A DNA stretch of 64,000 nt. It comes from Microbacterium sp. W4I4. Lineage in GTDB: Bacteria > Actinomycetota > Actinomycetes > Actinomycetales > Microbacteriaceae. The position numbers and the translations under genes were made by a program. The notes under the pieces are model-generated. The model did no database searches, was not told the origin of the DNA, and was given only the letters and a program-made list of their open reading frames with translations. The stretch covers positions 124,001 through 188,000 of the forward strand of contig NZ_JAUSXT010000001.1 of the NCBI RefSeq assembly GCF_030816235.1, in the 5' to 3' direction. This document shows, piece after piece, positions 26,226-33,524 of this stretch (positions are counted from its first letter, which is position 1; every line of letters begins with the position of its first letter).

Positions 26226-26818
26226 CCGAGGAACTCGCCCCGCAGCCCGAGGTGACGGCGCCGCCCCGCTTCACGCAGCAGCAGCTCGACTGGCTGCCCT
26301 GGCTGCAGCCCCTCCCGGAGGACGACTTCACCGATCGGCACTACGAGGCGCTGGTGCAGCGGTCGCGGGTGAGGAACCCTTACTTCCGGCTGCTGGCGCG
26401 CGATCCCGACATCCTGCGGGAGCGCACGAAGACCGACCTCGACATCTTCTACAACACCGACGCAGGGTTGCCGCGCGCCGACCGCGAGATCGCGGCCACT
26501 GCCGCCTCGCGCGTGAATGGCTGCGTGTACTGCGCCTCGGTGCACTCCGGGTTCGCCTCGCACCACTCCAAGCGCTCCGACGACGTGCAACGTCTGCTCG
26601 ACGAGGGCGTGACGGCGCGGATCGACCCGCGCTGGGATGCGATCGTGGATGCCGCCGCGGCGCTGACGGCGACGCCCCCGCGTTTCGGCGCCGCGGAACT
26701 TTCCGCGCTCGTCGATGCAGGGCTGGACGATCTCGAGGTGCTGGATGCCATCATGGCCGGGTCGTTCTTCAACTGGGCGAATCGGCTGATGCTGTCGATC
26801 GGAGAGCCCTCGCTCTGA
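26222..26818 (+). CDS. Alkylhydroperoxidase (AhpD-like) domain protein, Avi_7169-like
   Basis: 198 residues. The AhpD active site is intact: CVYCASVH gives C101, C104 and H108, preceded by DREIAATAASRVNG. In AhpD this Cys pair and His relay protons and electrons to reduce a peroxide partner. Length and N-terminal region (LDWLPWLQPL...NPYFRLLARDPDIL) fit the family called Avi_7169, which is found paired with Avi_7170-like proteins. ATG 26222 overlaps the upstream stop codon (ATGA), which supports a heteromeric complex. Confidence 0.82.
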   Translation: MTEELAPQPEVTAPPRFTQQQLDWLPWLQPLPEDDFTDRHYEALVQRSRVRNPYFRLLARDPDILRERTKTDLDIFYNTDAGLPRADREIAATAASRVNGCVYCASVHSGFASHHSKRSDDVQRLLDEGVTARIDPRWDAIVDAAAALTATPPRFGAAELSALVDAGLDDLEVLDAIMAGSFFNWANRLMLSIGEPSL

Positions 26819-26859
26819 CCGGCGCTCTCCCGACGCCGTCGGCGCTTCGCGGGGCGTGC

Positions 26860-26871
26860 CAGGATGGACGG
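26860..26871 (+). promoter_or_regulatory. Candidate leaderless promoter of coaE
   Basis: CAGGAT (26860-26865) ends 6 nt before ATG 26872. coaE thus probably has its own promoter rather than reading through from the accessory block. Confidence 0.35.
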
Positions 26872-27471
26872 ATGCCGCTCATCGCCCTCACCGGAGGCAT
26901 CGCCTCGGGAAAGTCGACCATCGCCGCCCGCCTCGCCGAGCACGGCGCGGAGGTCGTGGACGCCGACAGGATCGTGCGGGAGGTGCAGGCCCCGGGCTCG
27001 CCCGTGCTGGCGCGCATCGAGGAGGAGTTCGGCGCGGAGGTGATCGGCGTAGACGGCGCTCTGGACCGCGCCGCTCTGGGCGCCAAGGTCTTCGGTGACG
27101 ACGAGCGGCTCGCGGTGTTGAACGGCATCGTCCATCCCGCTGTGCGCGCGGAGTCTCAGCGCCGCTTCGACGCGGCGTTCGCGGCTGATCCCGACGCGGT
27201 CGTGGTCTACGACGTGCCGCTGCTCGTGGAAGCCCGTGTCGACGATCCGTGGGACCTGATCGTCGTGGCGCACGCGCCGGCATCCGAGCGTCTGCGGCGC
27301 CTGGTCGAGTTGCGCGGCATGGACGAGGCGTCGGCGCAGGCGCGGATCGACGCGCAGGTGTCGGACGACAGGCGTCTCGCGATCGCCGACGTCGTGATCG
27401 ACACGGCCGGCACTCTCGAGACGACCCTCGGCCACGTGGACGAACTGTGGGAGCGGGTCAGTGCGCGCTGA
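26872..27471 (+). CDS. coaE: Dephospho-CoA kinase
   Basis: 199 residues, the full length of the catalytic domain. Phosphorylates the ribose 3'-OH of dephospho-CoA, the last step of coenzyme A synthesis. P-loop GGIASGKST (about 7-15), DADRIVREV, HPAVR (LNGIVHPAVR) and VVYDVPLLVE are the conserved elements. In most actinobacteria it directly follows rpsA; here it is separated from rpsA by a 9-kb accessory block. Its last 14 nt overlap the converging DUF4126 gene. Confidence 0.96.
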   Translation: MPLIALTGGIASGKSTIAARLAEHGAEVVDADRIVREVQAPGSPVLARIEEEFGAEVIGVDGALDRAALGAKVFGDDERLAVLNGIVHPAVRAESQRRFDAAFAADPDAVVVYDVPLLVEARVDDPWDLIVVAHAPASERLRRLVELRGMDEASAQARIDAQVSDDRRLAIADVVIDTAGTLETTLGHVDELWERVSAR

Positions 27472-28054
27472 CCTCGCGCCTGCGCGCGTGGCGTCGTCGC
27501 AGCACGACGACGACGAGAACCACGAAGCCGATCAGGAACAGCACCGCCAGCACGGGGATGACGATCGCGGCCGCGGCGAGCAGGAACGAGGCGCCGTCCT
27601 CGACCGTGCTGAGCACGGGAGCGGCCAGCCCGCCGGTGGTGGCGTTGGCGGCCACGCGGGTGGTGGCCTTCGTGACGTGCACGACGAGCGCGACGACGAC
27701 GCCGATCACGACGGGGACCCACGCGTTCGACGAGAAGAACGAGGCGGGATCATCGACGGCGAGCGTCTGCGCGCTCGCCCCGGCGCCGAAAGCGATGCCG
27801 CCGGATGCCGGACGCAGGATGCTTTGGACGACGTCGTTCAGAGAGTCGAGCGCGGGGATCTTGTCGGCGACGATCTCGAGCACGAGCAGCGCCCCGATGA
27901 TCCACAGTGAGAGGTCGCTGGAGAGCCAGGACCAGCCCCCGGGGAGTTGCACGCCGGGGAGGAAGCGGTCCGCGAGTCCCAGCAGGAACAGTGGCATCCA
28001 GGCGTTGAGGCCGGCGGATGCCGCGAGGCTGGTGCCGATGATGAACTCGATCAC
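27458..28054 (-). CDS. DUF4126 domain membrane protein
   Basis: 198 residues with four to five hydrophobic segments. [27 protein letters not shown] at the start and [27 protein letters not shown] in the middle are characteristic of the DUF4126 family (unknown function). The C-terminus is a long hydrophobic helix followed by an Arg/His-rich tail. GTG 28054 is the start, with TAGTCT 6 nt upstream. Convergent with coaE, divergent from uvrB. Confidence 0.85.
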   Translation of the reverse strand: MIEFIIGTSLAASAGLNAWMPLFLLGLADRFLPGVQLPGGWSWLSSDLSLWIIGALLVLEIVADKIPALDSLNDVVQSILRPASGGIAFGAGASAQTLAVDDPASFFSSNAWVPVVIGVVVALVVHVTKATTRVAANATTGGLAAPVLSTVEDGASFLLAAAAIVIPVLAVLFLIGFVVLVVVVLRRRHARRREVSAH

Positions 28055-28066
28055 GGCTCCAGACTA
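28055..28066 (-). promoter_or_regulatory. Candidate leaderless promoter of the DUF4126 gene
   Basis: TAGTCT (28066-28061, minus strand) ends 6 nt before GTG 28054. Confidence 0.4.
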
Positions 28067-28099
28067 GGGGCATCCGGCCTCGGTGTCCGAGGCTCCGCC

Positions 28100-28111
28100 T
28101 ACGCTGGAATC
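28100..28111 (+). promoter_or_regulatory. Candidate leaderless promoter of uvrB
   Basis: TACGCT (28100-28105) ends 6 nt before ATG 28112. No Shine-Dalgarno. No LexA-type SOS box recognised nearby. Confidence 0.35.
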
Positions 28112-30181
28112 ATGCAACCCACGCGCAGCGTCCGTCCGTTCGAGGTGATCAGCGAGTACGAGCCGGCCGGTGATCAGCCCAAGGCGATAGCCGAGCTCGC
28201 CGCACGTATCAACGCGGGTGAGACCGACGTCGTGCTGCTCGGTGCGACGGGAACCGGAAAGTCGGCGACCACGGCCTGGCTCATCGAGCAGGTGCAGCGA
28301 CCGACCCTCGTGCTCGCGCACAACAAGACCCTCGCCGCGCAGCTGGCGAACGAGTTCCGCGAGCTGATGCCGAACAACGCCATCGAGTACTTCGTCTCCT
28401 ACTACGACTACTACCAGCCAGAGGCGTACGTCCCGCAGACGGACACCTTCATCGAGAAGGATTCCTCGGTCAATGCCGAGGTCGAGCGGCTGCGTCACTC
28501 CACGACGAACTCGCTGCTCAGCCGTCGCGACGTCGTGGTGGTCTCGACCGTCTCCTGCATCTACGGACTCGGCGCGCCCGAGGAGTACCTGCGCGCGATG
28601 GTGGCGCTGCAGGTGGGGGAGCGGTACGACCGGGACGCGCTGATCCGGCAGTTCATCGCCATGCAGTACAACCGCAACGACGTGGACTTCTCCCGCGGCA
28701 ATTTCCGTGTGCGGGGCGACACGATCGAGATCATCCCGGTGTACGAGGAGCATGCGATCCGCATCGAGCTGTTCGGCGATGAGATCGAGGCGCTGTACTC
28801 CCTGCATCCGCTCACCGGCGAGATCGTCGAGAGGCTCGACTCCGTGCCGATCTTCCCGGCGTCGCACTACGTCGCCGGCACCGACGTCATCCAGCGTTCG
28901 ATCGGCACGATCGAGGCGGAGCTGGAGCAGCGCCTCGCGGAACTCGAGCGCCAGGGCAAGCTGCTCGAGGCGCAGCGGTTGCGGATGCGCACGACATTCG
29001 ATCTCGAGATGCTGCAGCAGCTCGGATTCTGCTCCGGCATCGAGAACTATTCGCGGCACATGGACGGTCGCGAGGCGGGGGAGCCGCCCCACACGCTGCT
29101 GGACTTCTTCCCCGACGACTTCCTGATGGTGATCGACGAGTCGCACGTGACGGTGCCGCAGATCGGCGCCATGTACGAGGGCGATGCCTCACGCAAGCGC
29201 ACGCTGGTCGAGCACGGGTTCCGGCTGCCCAGCGCGTTGGACAACCGTCCACTGCGCTGGGACGAGTTCAAGAACCGCGTCGGGCAGACCGTGTACCTGT
29301 CGGCGACCCCGGGCAAGTACGAGATGGGCATCGCCGACGGCGTGGTCGAGCAGATCATCCGCCCCACCGGCCTGGTGGACCCCCAGATCATCGTCAAGCC
29401 CTCCAAGGGGCAGATCGACGATCTGCTGGAGGAGATCCGGATCCGCGCCGCGCGCGACGAGCGCGTGCTGGTGACCACGCTCACCAAGAAGATGGCCGAG
29501 GAGCTGACGGACTTCCTCGGCGAGCACGGCGTGCGCGTGCGCTATCTGCACTCCGACGTGGACACCCTGCGCCGCGTCGAGCTGCTCACTGAGCTGCGCG
29601 CCGGTGTGTACGACGTGCTGGTCGGCATCAACCTGCTGCGTGAGGGTCTCGACCTTCCGGAGGTCTCGCTGGTGGCCATCCTGGATGCCGACAAGGAGGG
29701 ATTCCTCCGCTCGGGAACCTCGCTGATCCAGACGATCGGCCGTGCCGCGCGAAACGTCTCCGGCGAGGTGCACATGTACGCCGACAACATGACGGACTCG
29801 ATGACCAGGGCGATCGACGAGACCGATCGGCGTCGCGAGAAGCAGGTCGCCTACAACACCGAGCACGGCATCGATCCGCAGCCGCTGCGCAAGCGGATCG
29901 CCGACATCACCGAGGTGCTCGCGCGGGAGGCCGCCGACACCGCAGACATGCGGGCAGGGCGGAACAAGTCGGGTCGGGGCAAGTCGCCCACGCCGAACCT
30001 CCGACGCACGGGGATCGCGGCCGAGGGCGCCATGCAGCTCGAGGAGACGATCGGAGATCTGTCGGATCAGATGCTCGCGGCCGCCGCGGAGCTCAAGTTC
30101 GAGCTCGCGGCCCGGCTGCGCGACGAAGTGCAGGACCTCAAGAAGGAGCTGCGGGCCATGGAGAGGGCCGGCCACGCGTGA
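28112..30181 (+). CDS. uvrB: Excinuclease ABC subunit B
   Basis: 689 residues. Damage-verifying helicase of nucleotide excision repair, loaded by UvrA and then bound by UvrC. Walker [10 protein letters not shown], the DNA-clamping beta-hairpin [29 protein letters not shown] (DEAD-like box), [13 protein letters not shown], and a C-terminal UVR motif ([19 protein letters not shown]) for UvrC contact. ATG 28112 was chosen because it starts the conserved N-terminus and has a -10-like hexamer 6 nt upstream. uvrA and uvrC lie 10.5 kb downstream. Confidence 0.98.
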   Translation: MQPTRSVRPFEVISEYEPAGDQPKAIAELAARINAGETDVVLLGATGTGKSATTAWLIEQVQRPTLVLAHNKTLAAQLANEFRELMPNNAIEYFVSYYDYYQPEAYVPQTDTFIEKDSSVNAEVERLRHSTTNSLLSRRDVVVVSTVSCIYGLGAPEEYLRAMVALQVGERYDRDALIRQFIAMQYNRNDVDFSRGNFRVRGDTIEIIPVYEEHAIRIELFGDEIEALYSLHPLTGEIVERLDSVPIFPASHYVAGTDVIQRSIGTIEAELEQRLAELERQGKLLEAQRLRMRTTFDLEMLQQLGFCSGIENYSRHMDGREAGEPPHTLLDFFPDDFLMVIDESHVTVPQIGAMYEGDASRKRTLVEHGFRLPSALDNRPLRWDEFKNRVGQTVYLSATPGKYEMGIADGVVEQIIRPTGLVDPQIIVKPSKGQIDDLLEEIRIRAARDERVLVTTLTKKMAEELTDFLGEHGVRVRYLHSDVDTLRRVELLTELRAGVYDVLVGINLLREGLDLPEVSLVAILDADKEGFLRSGTSLIQTIGRAARNVSGEVHMYADNMTDSMTRAIDETDRRREKQVAYNTEHGIDPQPLRKRIADITEVLAREAADTADMRAGRNKSGRGKSPTPNLRRTGIAAEGAMQLEETIGDLSDQMLAAAAELKFELAARLRDEVQDLKKELRAMERAGHA

Positions 30182-30204
30182 GTGCGTGACGGGAGGAATG
30201 CGCG

Positions 30205-30531
30205 ATGGATGCTGAGGGGACGGAACTCGCAGATCGGGTGCGGGCGCTGCTGACGTCCGAGCCGAGCCTCGAGGAGAAGCGCATGTTCGGCTCGCGCGCC
30301 TTCATGATCAACGGGCGCATCCTGGTCGGTGCGCGAAGCGGGGGAACGCTGCTGGTCCGGCTGACCGAGGAGCACGGTGCCGCGATGCAGACGCGTCCAG
30401 GCGCCCGTATCGCGACCATGGGCGGGCGCACTATGGGGCCCAGTTGGCTGGACGTGGATGGTGCAGTGCTCGACGATGACGAGCTGATGTTCTGGATCGA
30501 TGCCGCTAGGGAAGACAACGCCCCGGTCTGA
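30205..30531 (+). CDS. TfoX/Sxy N-terminal domain protein
   Basis: 108 residues. RMFGSRAFMINGRILVGARSGGTLLVRL is the TfoX_N beta-sheet signature. The C-terminal TfoX domain is absent. In gammaproteobacteria full TfoX/Sxy activates competence genes, but stand-alone N-domain proteins are widespread and mostly uncharacterised, so a competence role must not be assumed. GGGAGGAA lies 8-9 nt before ATG 30205. It follows uvrB by 23 nt and may be co-transcribed. Confidence 0.8.
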   Translation: MDAEGTELADRVRALLTSEPSLEEKRMFGSRAFMINGRILVGARSGGTLLVRLTEEHGAAMQTRPGARIATMGGRTMGPSWLDVDGAVLDDDELMFWIDAAREDNAPV

Positions 30532-30540
30532 GCCGGGTTC

Positions 30541-30783
30541 TCACGGGCACTGCATGAGCGGCTTCGGACCCTCACGGTCGAAGGTGTGCTGATTCATCGG
30601 CTTGCCGCAGAGCGGGCATGCCCGCTCTGCGCGCTCCTCGGCGCTGGGCGGGAGCGTGCTCTCGTAGGGGCCCACCGCGGCCGGGCCCGCGAATCTGATC
30701 AGCCAGGAGTTGAACCAGGCGTACAGCCCGCCCGCCTGGCGGATGCGGGCGCGCAGCGGGAGGTTCTCGGGCGTGTTCGGCAT
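30541..30783 (-). CDS. Small putative zinc-ribbon protein
   Basis: 80 residues, function not recognised. The C-terminal third holds CPLCGKPMNQHTF and ends MQCP, so three cysteines and a histidine could bind one zinc. The middle has GGLYAWFNSWLIRFAGPAAVGPYE, an amphipathic aromatic-rich stretch. ATG 30783 has TACACT 7 nt upstream, consistent with a leaderless message. It is divergent from the OhrR-like regulator, with its -10 inside the candidate operator, and so is a probable target of that regulator. Confidence 0.65.
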   Translation of the reverse strand: MPNTPENLPLRARIRQAGGLYAWFNSWLIRFAGPAAVGPYESTLPPSAEERAERACPLCGKPMNQHTFDREGPKPLMQCP

Positions 30784-30828
30784 AACCCTTAGTGTACTAA
30801 CTATTCGTGTATGCGTATACTCGGGGAC
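30784..30828. promoter_or_regulatory. Divergent leaderless promoters with palindromic operator
   Basis: The palindrome TTAGT-GT-ACTAA spans 30789-30800. It covers the minus-strand -10 TACACT (30796-30791), 7 nt before ATG 30783, and the -35 area of the plus-strand promoter, whose -10 TATACT (30816-30821) ends 7 nt before GTG 30829. One bound dimer could shut both genes. Confidence 0.6.
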
Positions 30829-31269
30829 GTGTCGACTGATGACGATCTCCTGCTGCTCGAGAACCAGCTGTGCTTCTCGATGGTCACGGCGGCGCGCAAT
30901 GTCGTCTCGATCTATCGGCCGATCCTTGCGCCCCTGGGGCTGACCCACCCGCAGTACCTGGTGATGCTCGCGCTGTGGGAGCGGTCGCCGCGAGCGCTGC
31001 ACGACCTGGCGGAGGACCTCGCCCTCGAACCCGCCAGCGCCTCACCACTGGTCAAGAGGCTGGAGCGTGACGGCCTGCTCGAGCGCACCCGCAGCACCGA
31101 GGACGAGCGTCGGCTCGAGATCGGCCTCACTGACAAGGGGCGTGCCCTCAGGGCCCGCGCGGTCGACGTCCCGAGGGCCGTGATGGCCAGCCTCGGCATC
31201 GACATCCCAACAGTGTCCGCACTGCGCGAGGCGCTCAAGCCGTTCTCCGGCGCCGTACCGGTCGCGTAG
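30829..31269 (+). CDS. MarR-family regulator, OhrR-like peroxide sensor
   Basis: 146 residues from GTG 30829 (152 if ATG 30811 is used, but that codon sits inside the promoter). Numbered from the GTG, the sequence LENQLCF places the reactive cysteine at C15 and SIYRP puts a tyrosine at Y29, both as in Bacillus subtilis OhrR. The second OhrR tyrosine, Y40, is a histidine here (LTHPQYL). The winged helix LHDLAEDLALEPASASPLVKRLERDGLLER and the DERR wing follow. Likely an organic-peroxide or other thiol-oxidant sensor that represses itself and the divergent zinc-ribbon gene. No ohr gene is adjacent. Confidence 0.82.
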   Translation: MSTDDDLLLLENQLCFSMVTAARNVVSIYRPILAPLGLTHPQYLVMLALWERSPRALHDLAEDLALEPASASPLVKRLERDGLLERTRSTEDERRLEIGLTDKGRALRARAVDVPRAVMASLGIDIPTVSALREALKPFSGAVPVA

Positions 31270-31321
31270 CGGATCCGGGGCGCGCGGTCGTCCCCCGCCG
31301 GTCGTGCTGCGAGCGAGCGCT

Positions 31322-31333
31322 TAGGGTGGTTGC
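31322..31333 (+). promoter_or_regulatory. Candidate leaderless promoter of the MoxR operon
   Basis: TAGGGT (31322-31327) ends 6 nt before ATG 31334. No Shine-Dalgarno. Confidence 0.4.
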
Positions 31334-32074
31334 ATGACCGCGGACGCTGACGACGACACGCGGAAGTCGGCATCCGCTCCGGCGCGCACGCGGTCGTGGA
31401 TGCCGGCCGGTATCGCGCTCGTCCTGTTCGTCGTGGCGATCCTCGCGGCATCCGTCGCAGGGCGGCCGAGTATCGAGGTGGGACGAAGCGACGCGGCTCC
31501 GCTGCCCCTTCCCGGTGCCGAGTCGACCCTGACCGGCACGCCGCCTCCGCCGCCCGGAGGAGAGAGACCCGACAACGCGCTGCTGATCATCGGCATGGTG
31601 CTCGCCCTGATCATCGTGAGCCTGCTGGTGATACTGCTGATCTGGACGATCCGCATGCTGATCAGAGCCTGGCGGGACCGCCCGCTGCGCCGACAGCAGG
31701 GCATCGAGGTCGACGTCGAGGTGAACGGTGCTGAGCCCGTCGGTGCGGCCGAGCCCGACGCGCCCACTGTCCGGCGGGGGATCGCGGCCGCACGCACCGC
31801 CGTCGATGCCCATGCCGACCCGAGCGATGCGATCGTCGCTGCCTGGTTGGGGTTGGAGGAGACCGCGGTCGACTCCGGAATCGGCCGCGCGCTCAGCGAG
31901 ACGCAGGTGGAGTTCACACTGCGGATGCTGCTGCGCAGGCCCGGCATCGAAGAGCCCGCTCGCGACCTGCTGAGCCTCTACGAGGGCGTGCGATTCGGCG
32001 GGCGCGTCGCGGGAGAGCATGACCGCACCGCAGCAGCGCGGGCGCTGGCGCTGATCGAGGCGGGGTGGCGATGA
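31334..32074 (+). CDS. DUF4129-like membrane protein of the MoxR operon
   Basis: 246 residues. Two hydrophobic segments (about 23-44 and 82-108) enclose a Pro-rich external loop (TPPPPPGGERPDN). The cytoplasmic part carries AAWLGLEETAVDSGIGR, followed by ARDLLSLYEGVRFGGR, the pattern of the DUF4129 domain seen in MoxR/DUF58/transglutaminase clusters. First gene of a five-gene operon with stop-start overlaps or short gaps. Role presumably in assembly or maturation at the membrane; unproven. Confidence 0.72.
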   Translation: MTADADDDTRKSASAPARTRSWMPAGIALVLFVVAILAASVAGRPSIEVGRSDAAPLPLPGAESTLTGTPPPPPGGERPDNALLIIGMVLALIIVSLLVILLIWTIRMLIRAWRDRPLRRQQGIEVDVEVNGAEPVGAAEPDAPTVRRGIAAARTAVDAHADPSDAIVAAWLGLEETAVDSGIGRALSETQVEFTLRMLLRRPGIEEPARDLLSLYEGVRFGGRVAGEHDRTAAARALALIEAGWR

Positions 32075-32559
32075 GGATTCTGCGCACGCTGGGTCCGCCG
32101 CTCGGCATCGCCGTCCTCTTGGGCATCGCGCTCACGGCAGTGGGCATGCGGGGCGAATACGCCTGGGGCTGGGCCGTGCTCGGCGCGGCGATCATGGTCG
32201 CCGTCCGGATGATGATGCCCGATGACCCGCGGGCCGACGCACCGGGGCACGCCGAGGCAGCGGACTACGTCGGCTCCGACGTGTCGCGGCTCGCCTGGGC
32301 GATCAGCATCCGCACCGATACCGTCAACGAGGCCGTCACGCGACGCATCCGTGCCACTCTGCGCCGGCGCCTGCTGCGCCACGGCGTCGACGTCGATGAC
32401 GAACTGCAGGCCGACGCCGTGAATCGGCTGCTCGGAGACGACCTCTGGGCACGGCTGACCAGTCGGCGCACCAGGATCGGCGACCTTCGCGACGCGATCG
32501 CCGCCGCGGAGCGCCTGGTGACCAGTCAGACACAGGATTCGACGAAGGAGACGTCATGA
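32071..32559 (+). CDS. Membrane-anchored hypothetical protein of the MoxR operon
   Basis: 162 residues, function not recognised. Two N-terminal hydrophobic segments (about 8-26 and 31-48) are followed by a soluble region with TDTVNEAVTRRIRATLRRRLLRHG and a charged helical C-terminus. ATG 32071 overlaps the DUF4129 stop codon (ATGA) and its own stop codon overlaps moxR in the same way. This tight coupling suggests fixed stoichiometry with its neighbours. Confidence 0.75.
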   Translation: MRILRTLGPPLGIAVLLGIALTAVGMRGEYAWGWAVLGAAIMVAVRMMMPDDPRADAPGHAEAADYVGSDVSRLAWAISIRTDTVNEAVTRRIRATLRRRLLRHGVDVDDELQADAVNRLLGDDLWARLTSRRTRIGDLRDAIAAAERLVTSQTQDSTKETS

Positions 32560-33521
32560 ACATCCAGGAGATCGCAGAGACCGGTCATCGCATCCGCGCT
32601 GCCGTGGCGACGGCGGTCGTAGGAATGGACGATCCCCTCGAGATCGCCCTCGCGACGATCCTCGCCGGCGGCCATGTGCTGTTCGAGGACGTCCCGGGGC
32701 TGGGCAAGACCCTGGCCGCTCGCAGCCTGGCATCCGCTCTGGGGTTGTCGTTCCGGCGCCTGCAGTGCACGCCGGACATGCTCCCCGGCGACGTGACCGG
32801 CTCGTACGTCTACGCGCCCGACACCGGCGAGTTCGTGTTCCGGCCCGGCCCGATCTTCACCGGTCTGCTGCTGGCCGACGAGATCAACCGCACGACGCCG
32901 AAGACGCAGTCGGCCATGCTCGAGGCGATGGCGGAGCGGCAGGTGACCGTCGAGGGCAACAGTTTCGCGCTCGCCCCGCCGTTCCACGTGATCGCCACCG
33001 CCAATCCGATCGAATACGAGGGCACCTACGCCCTGCCCGAGGCGCAGTTGGACCGCTTCATGGTGCGCCTGTCGGTGGGCTACCTGGATCAGCAGGGCGA
33101 GACGGAGATCCTGCTCGGGCGGGCCCGCCGTCAGCAGGAGGCGACGCAGGTCGAGGCCGTCCTCGCCCCGGGCGAGCTCATCGCCCTGCAGCAGGCTGTG
33201 GAGGGCATCCACGTCGACCCCGACGTGGCGGCCTACTGCGTGGCGCTCAGCGCGGCGACCCGCAGCGCCCAGCACATCGCCGTGGGCGCTTCTCCCCGAG
33301 GCTCCCAGTCGCTGATGCTGCTCGGTCGGGCGCTGGCCGCGCTGGACGGACGCGAGTACGTGCGTCCCGATGACATCAAGCGGGTGGCGGTCCCCGTGCT
33401 CGCGCACCGGCTGACGCTGACACCGCAGGCCTGGGCGCAGGGGATCGAGCCGGCCACGCTGGTGTCGAACCTCGTCCAGACCGTCGCCGTGCCGCCGAGC
33501 GTCGCGGCGCTGCGCGGCTGA
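32556..33521 (+). CDS. moxR: MoxR-family AAA+ ATPase
   Basis: 321 residues. AAA_3 type: Walker A DVPGLGKT (45-52), Walker B LLADEIN, the sensor ATANPIEYEGTYALPEAQLDRF stretch and a C-terminal lid (ASPRGSQSLMLLGRALAALDGREYV). MoxR proteins act as chaperone-like ATPases that activate or insert cofactors into partner proteins, usually working with the DUF58 protein encoded next. ATGA overlap with the upstream gene. The client complex is not identifiable from this window. Confidence 0.93.
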   Translation: MNIQEIAETGHRIRAAVATAVVGMDDPLEIALATILAGGHVLFEDVPGLGKTLAARSLASALGLSFRRLQCTPDMLPGDVTGSYVYAPDTGEFVFRPGPIFTGLLLADEINRTTPKTQSAMLEAMAERQVTVEGNSFALAPPFHVIATANPIEYEGTYALPEAQLDRFMVRLSVGYLDQQGETEILLGRARRQQEATQVEAVLAPGELIALQQAVEGIHVDPDVAAYCVALSAATRSAQHIAVGASPRGSQSLMLLGRALAALDGREYVRPDDIKRVAVPVLAHRLTLTPQAWAQGIEPATLVSNLVQTVAVPPSVAALRG

Positions 33522-33524
33522 CGC

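Noticed and set aside
30205..30531. TfoX-N protein as evidence of a competence system tied to the GGCATCC word
   Set aside because: Only the N-terminal domain is present, no competence genes lie nearby, and such stand-alone proteins are widespread without a shown competence role.
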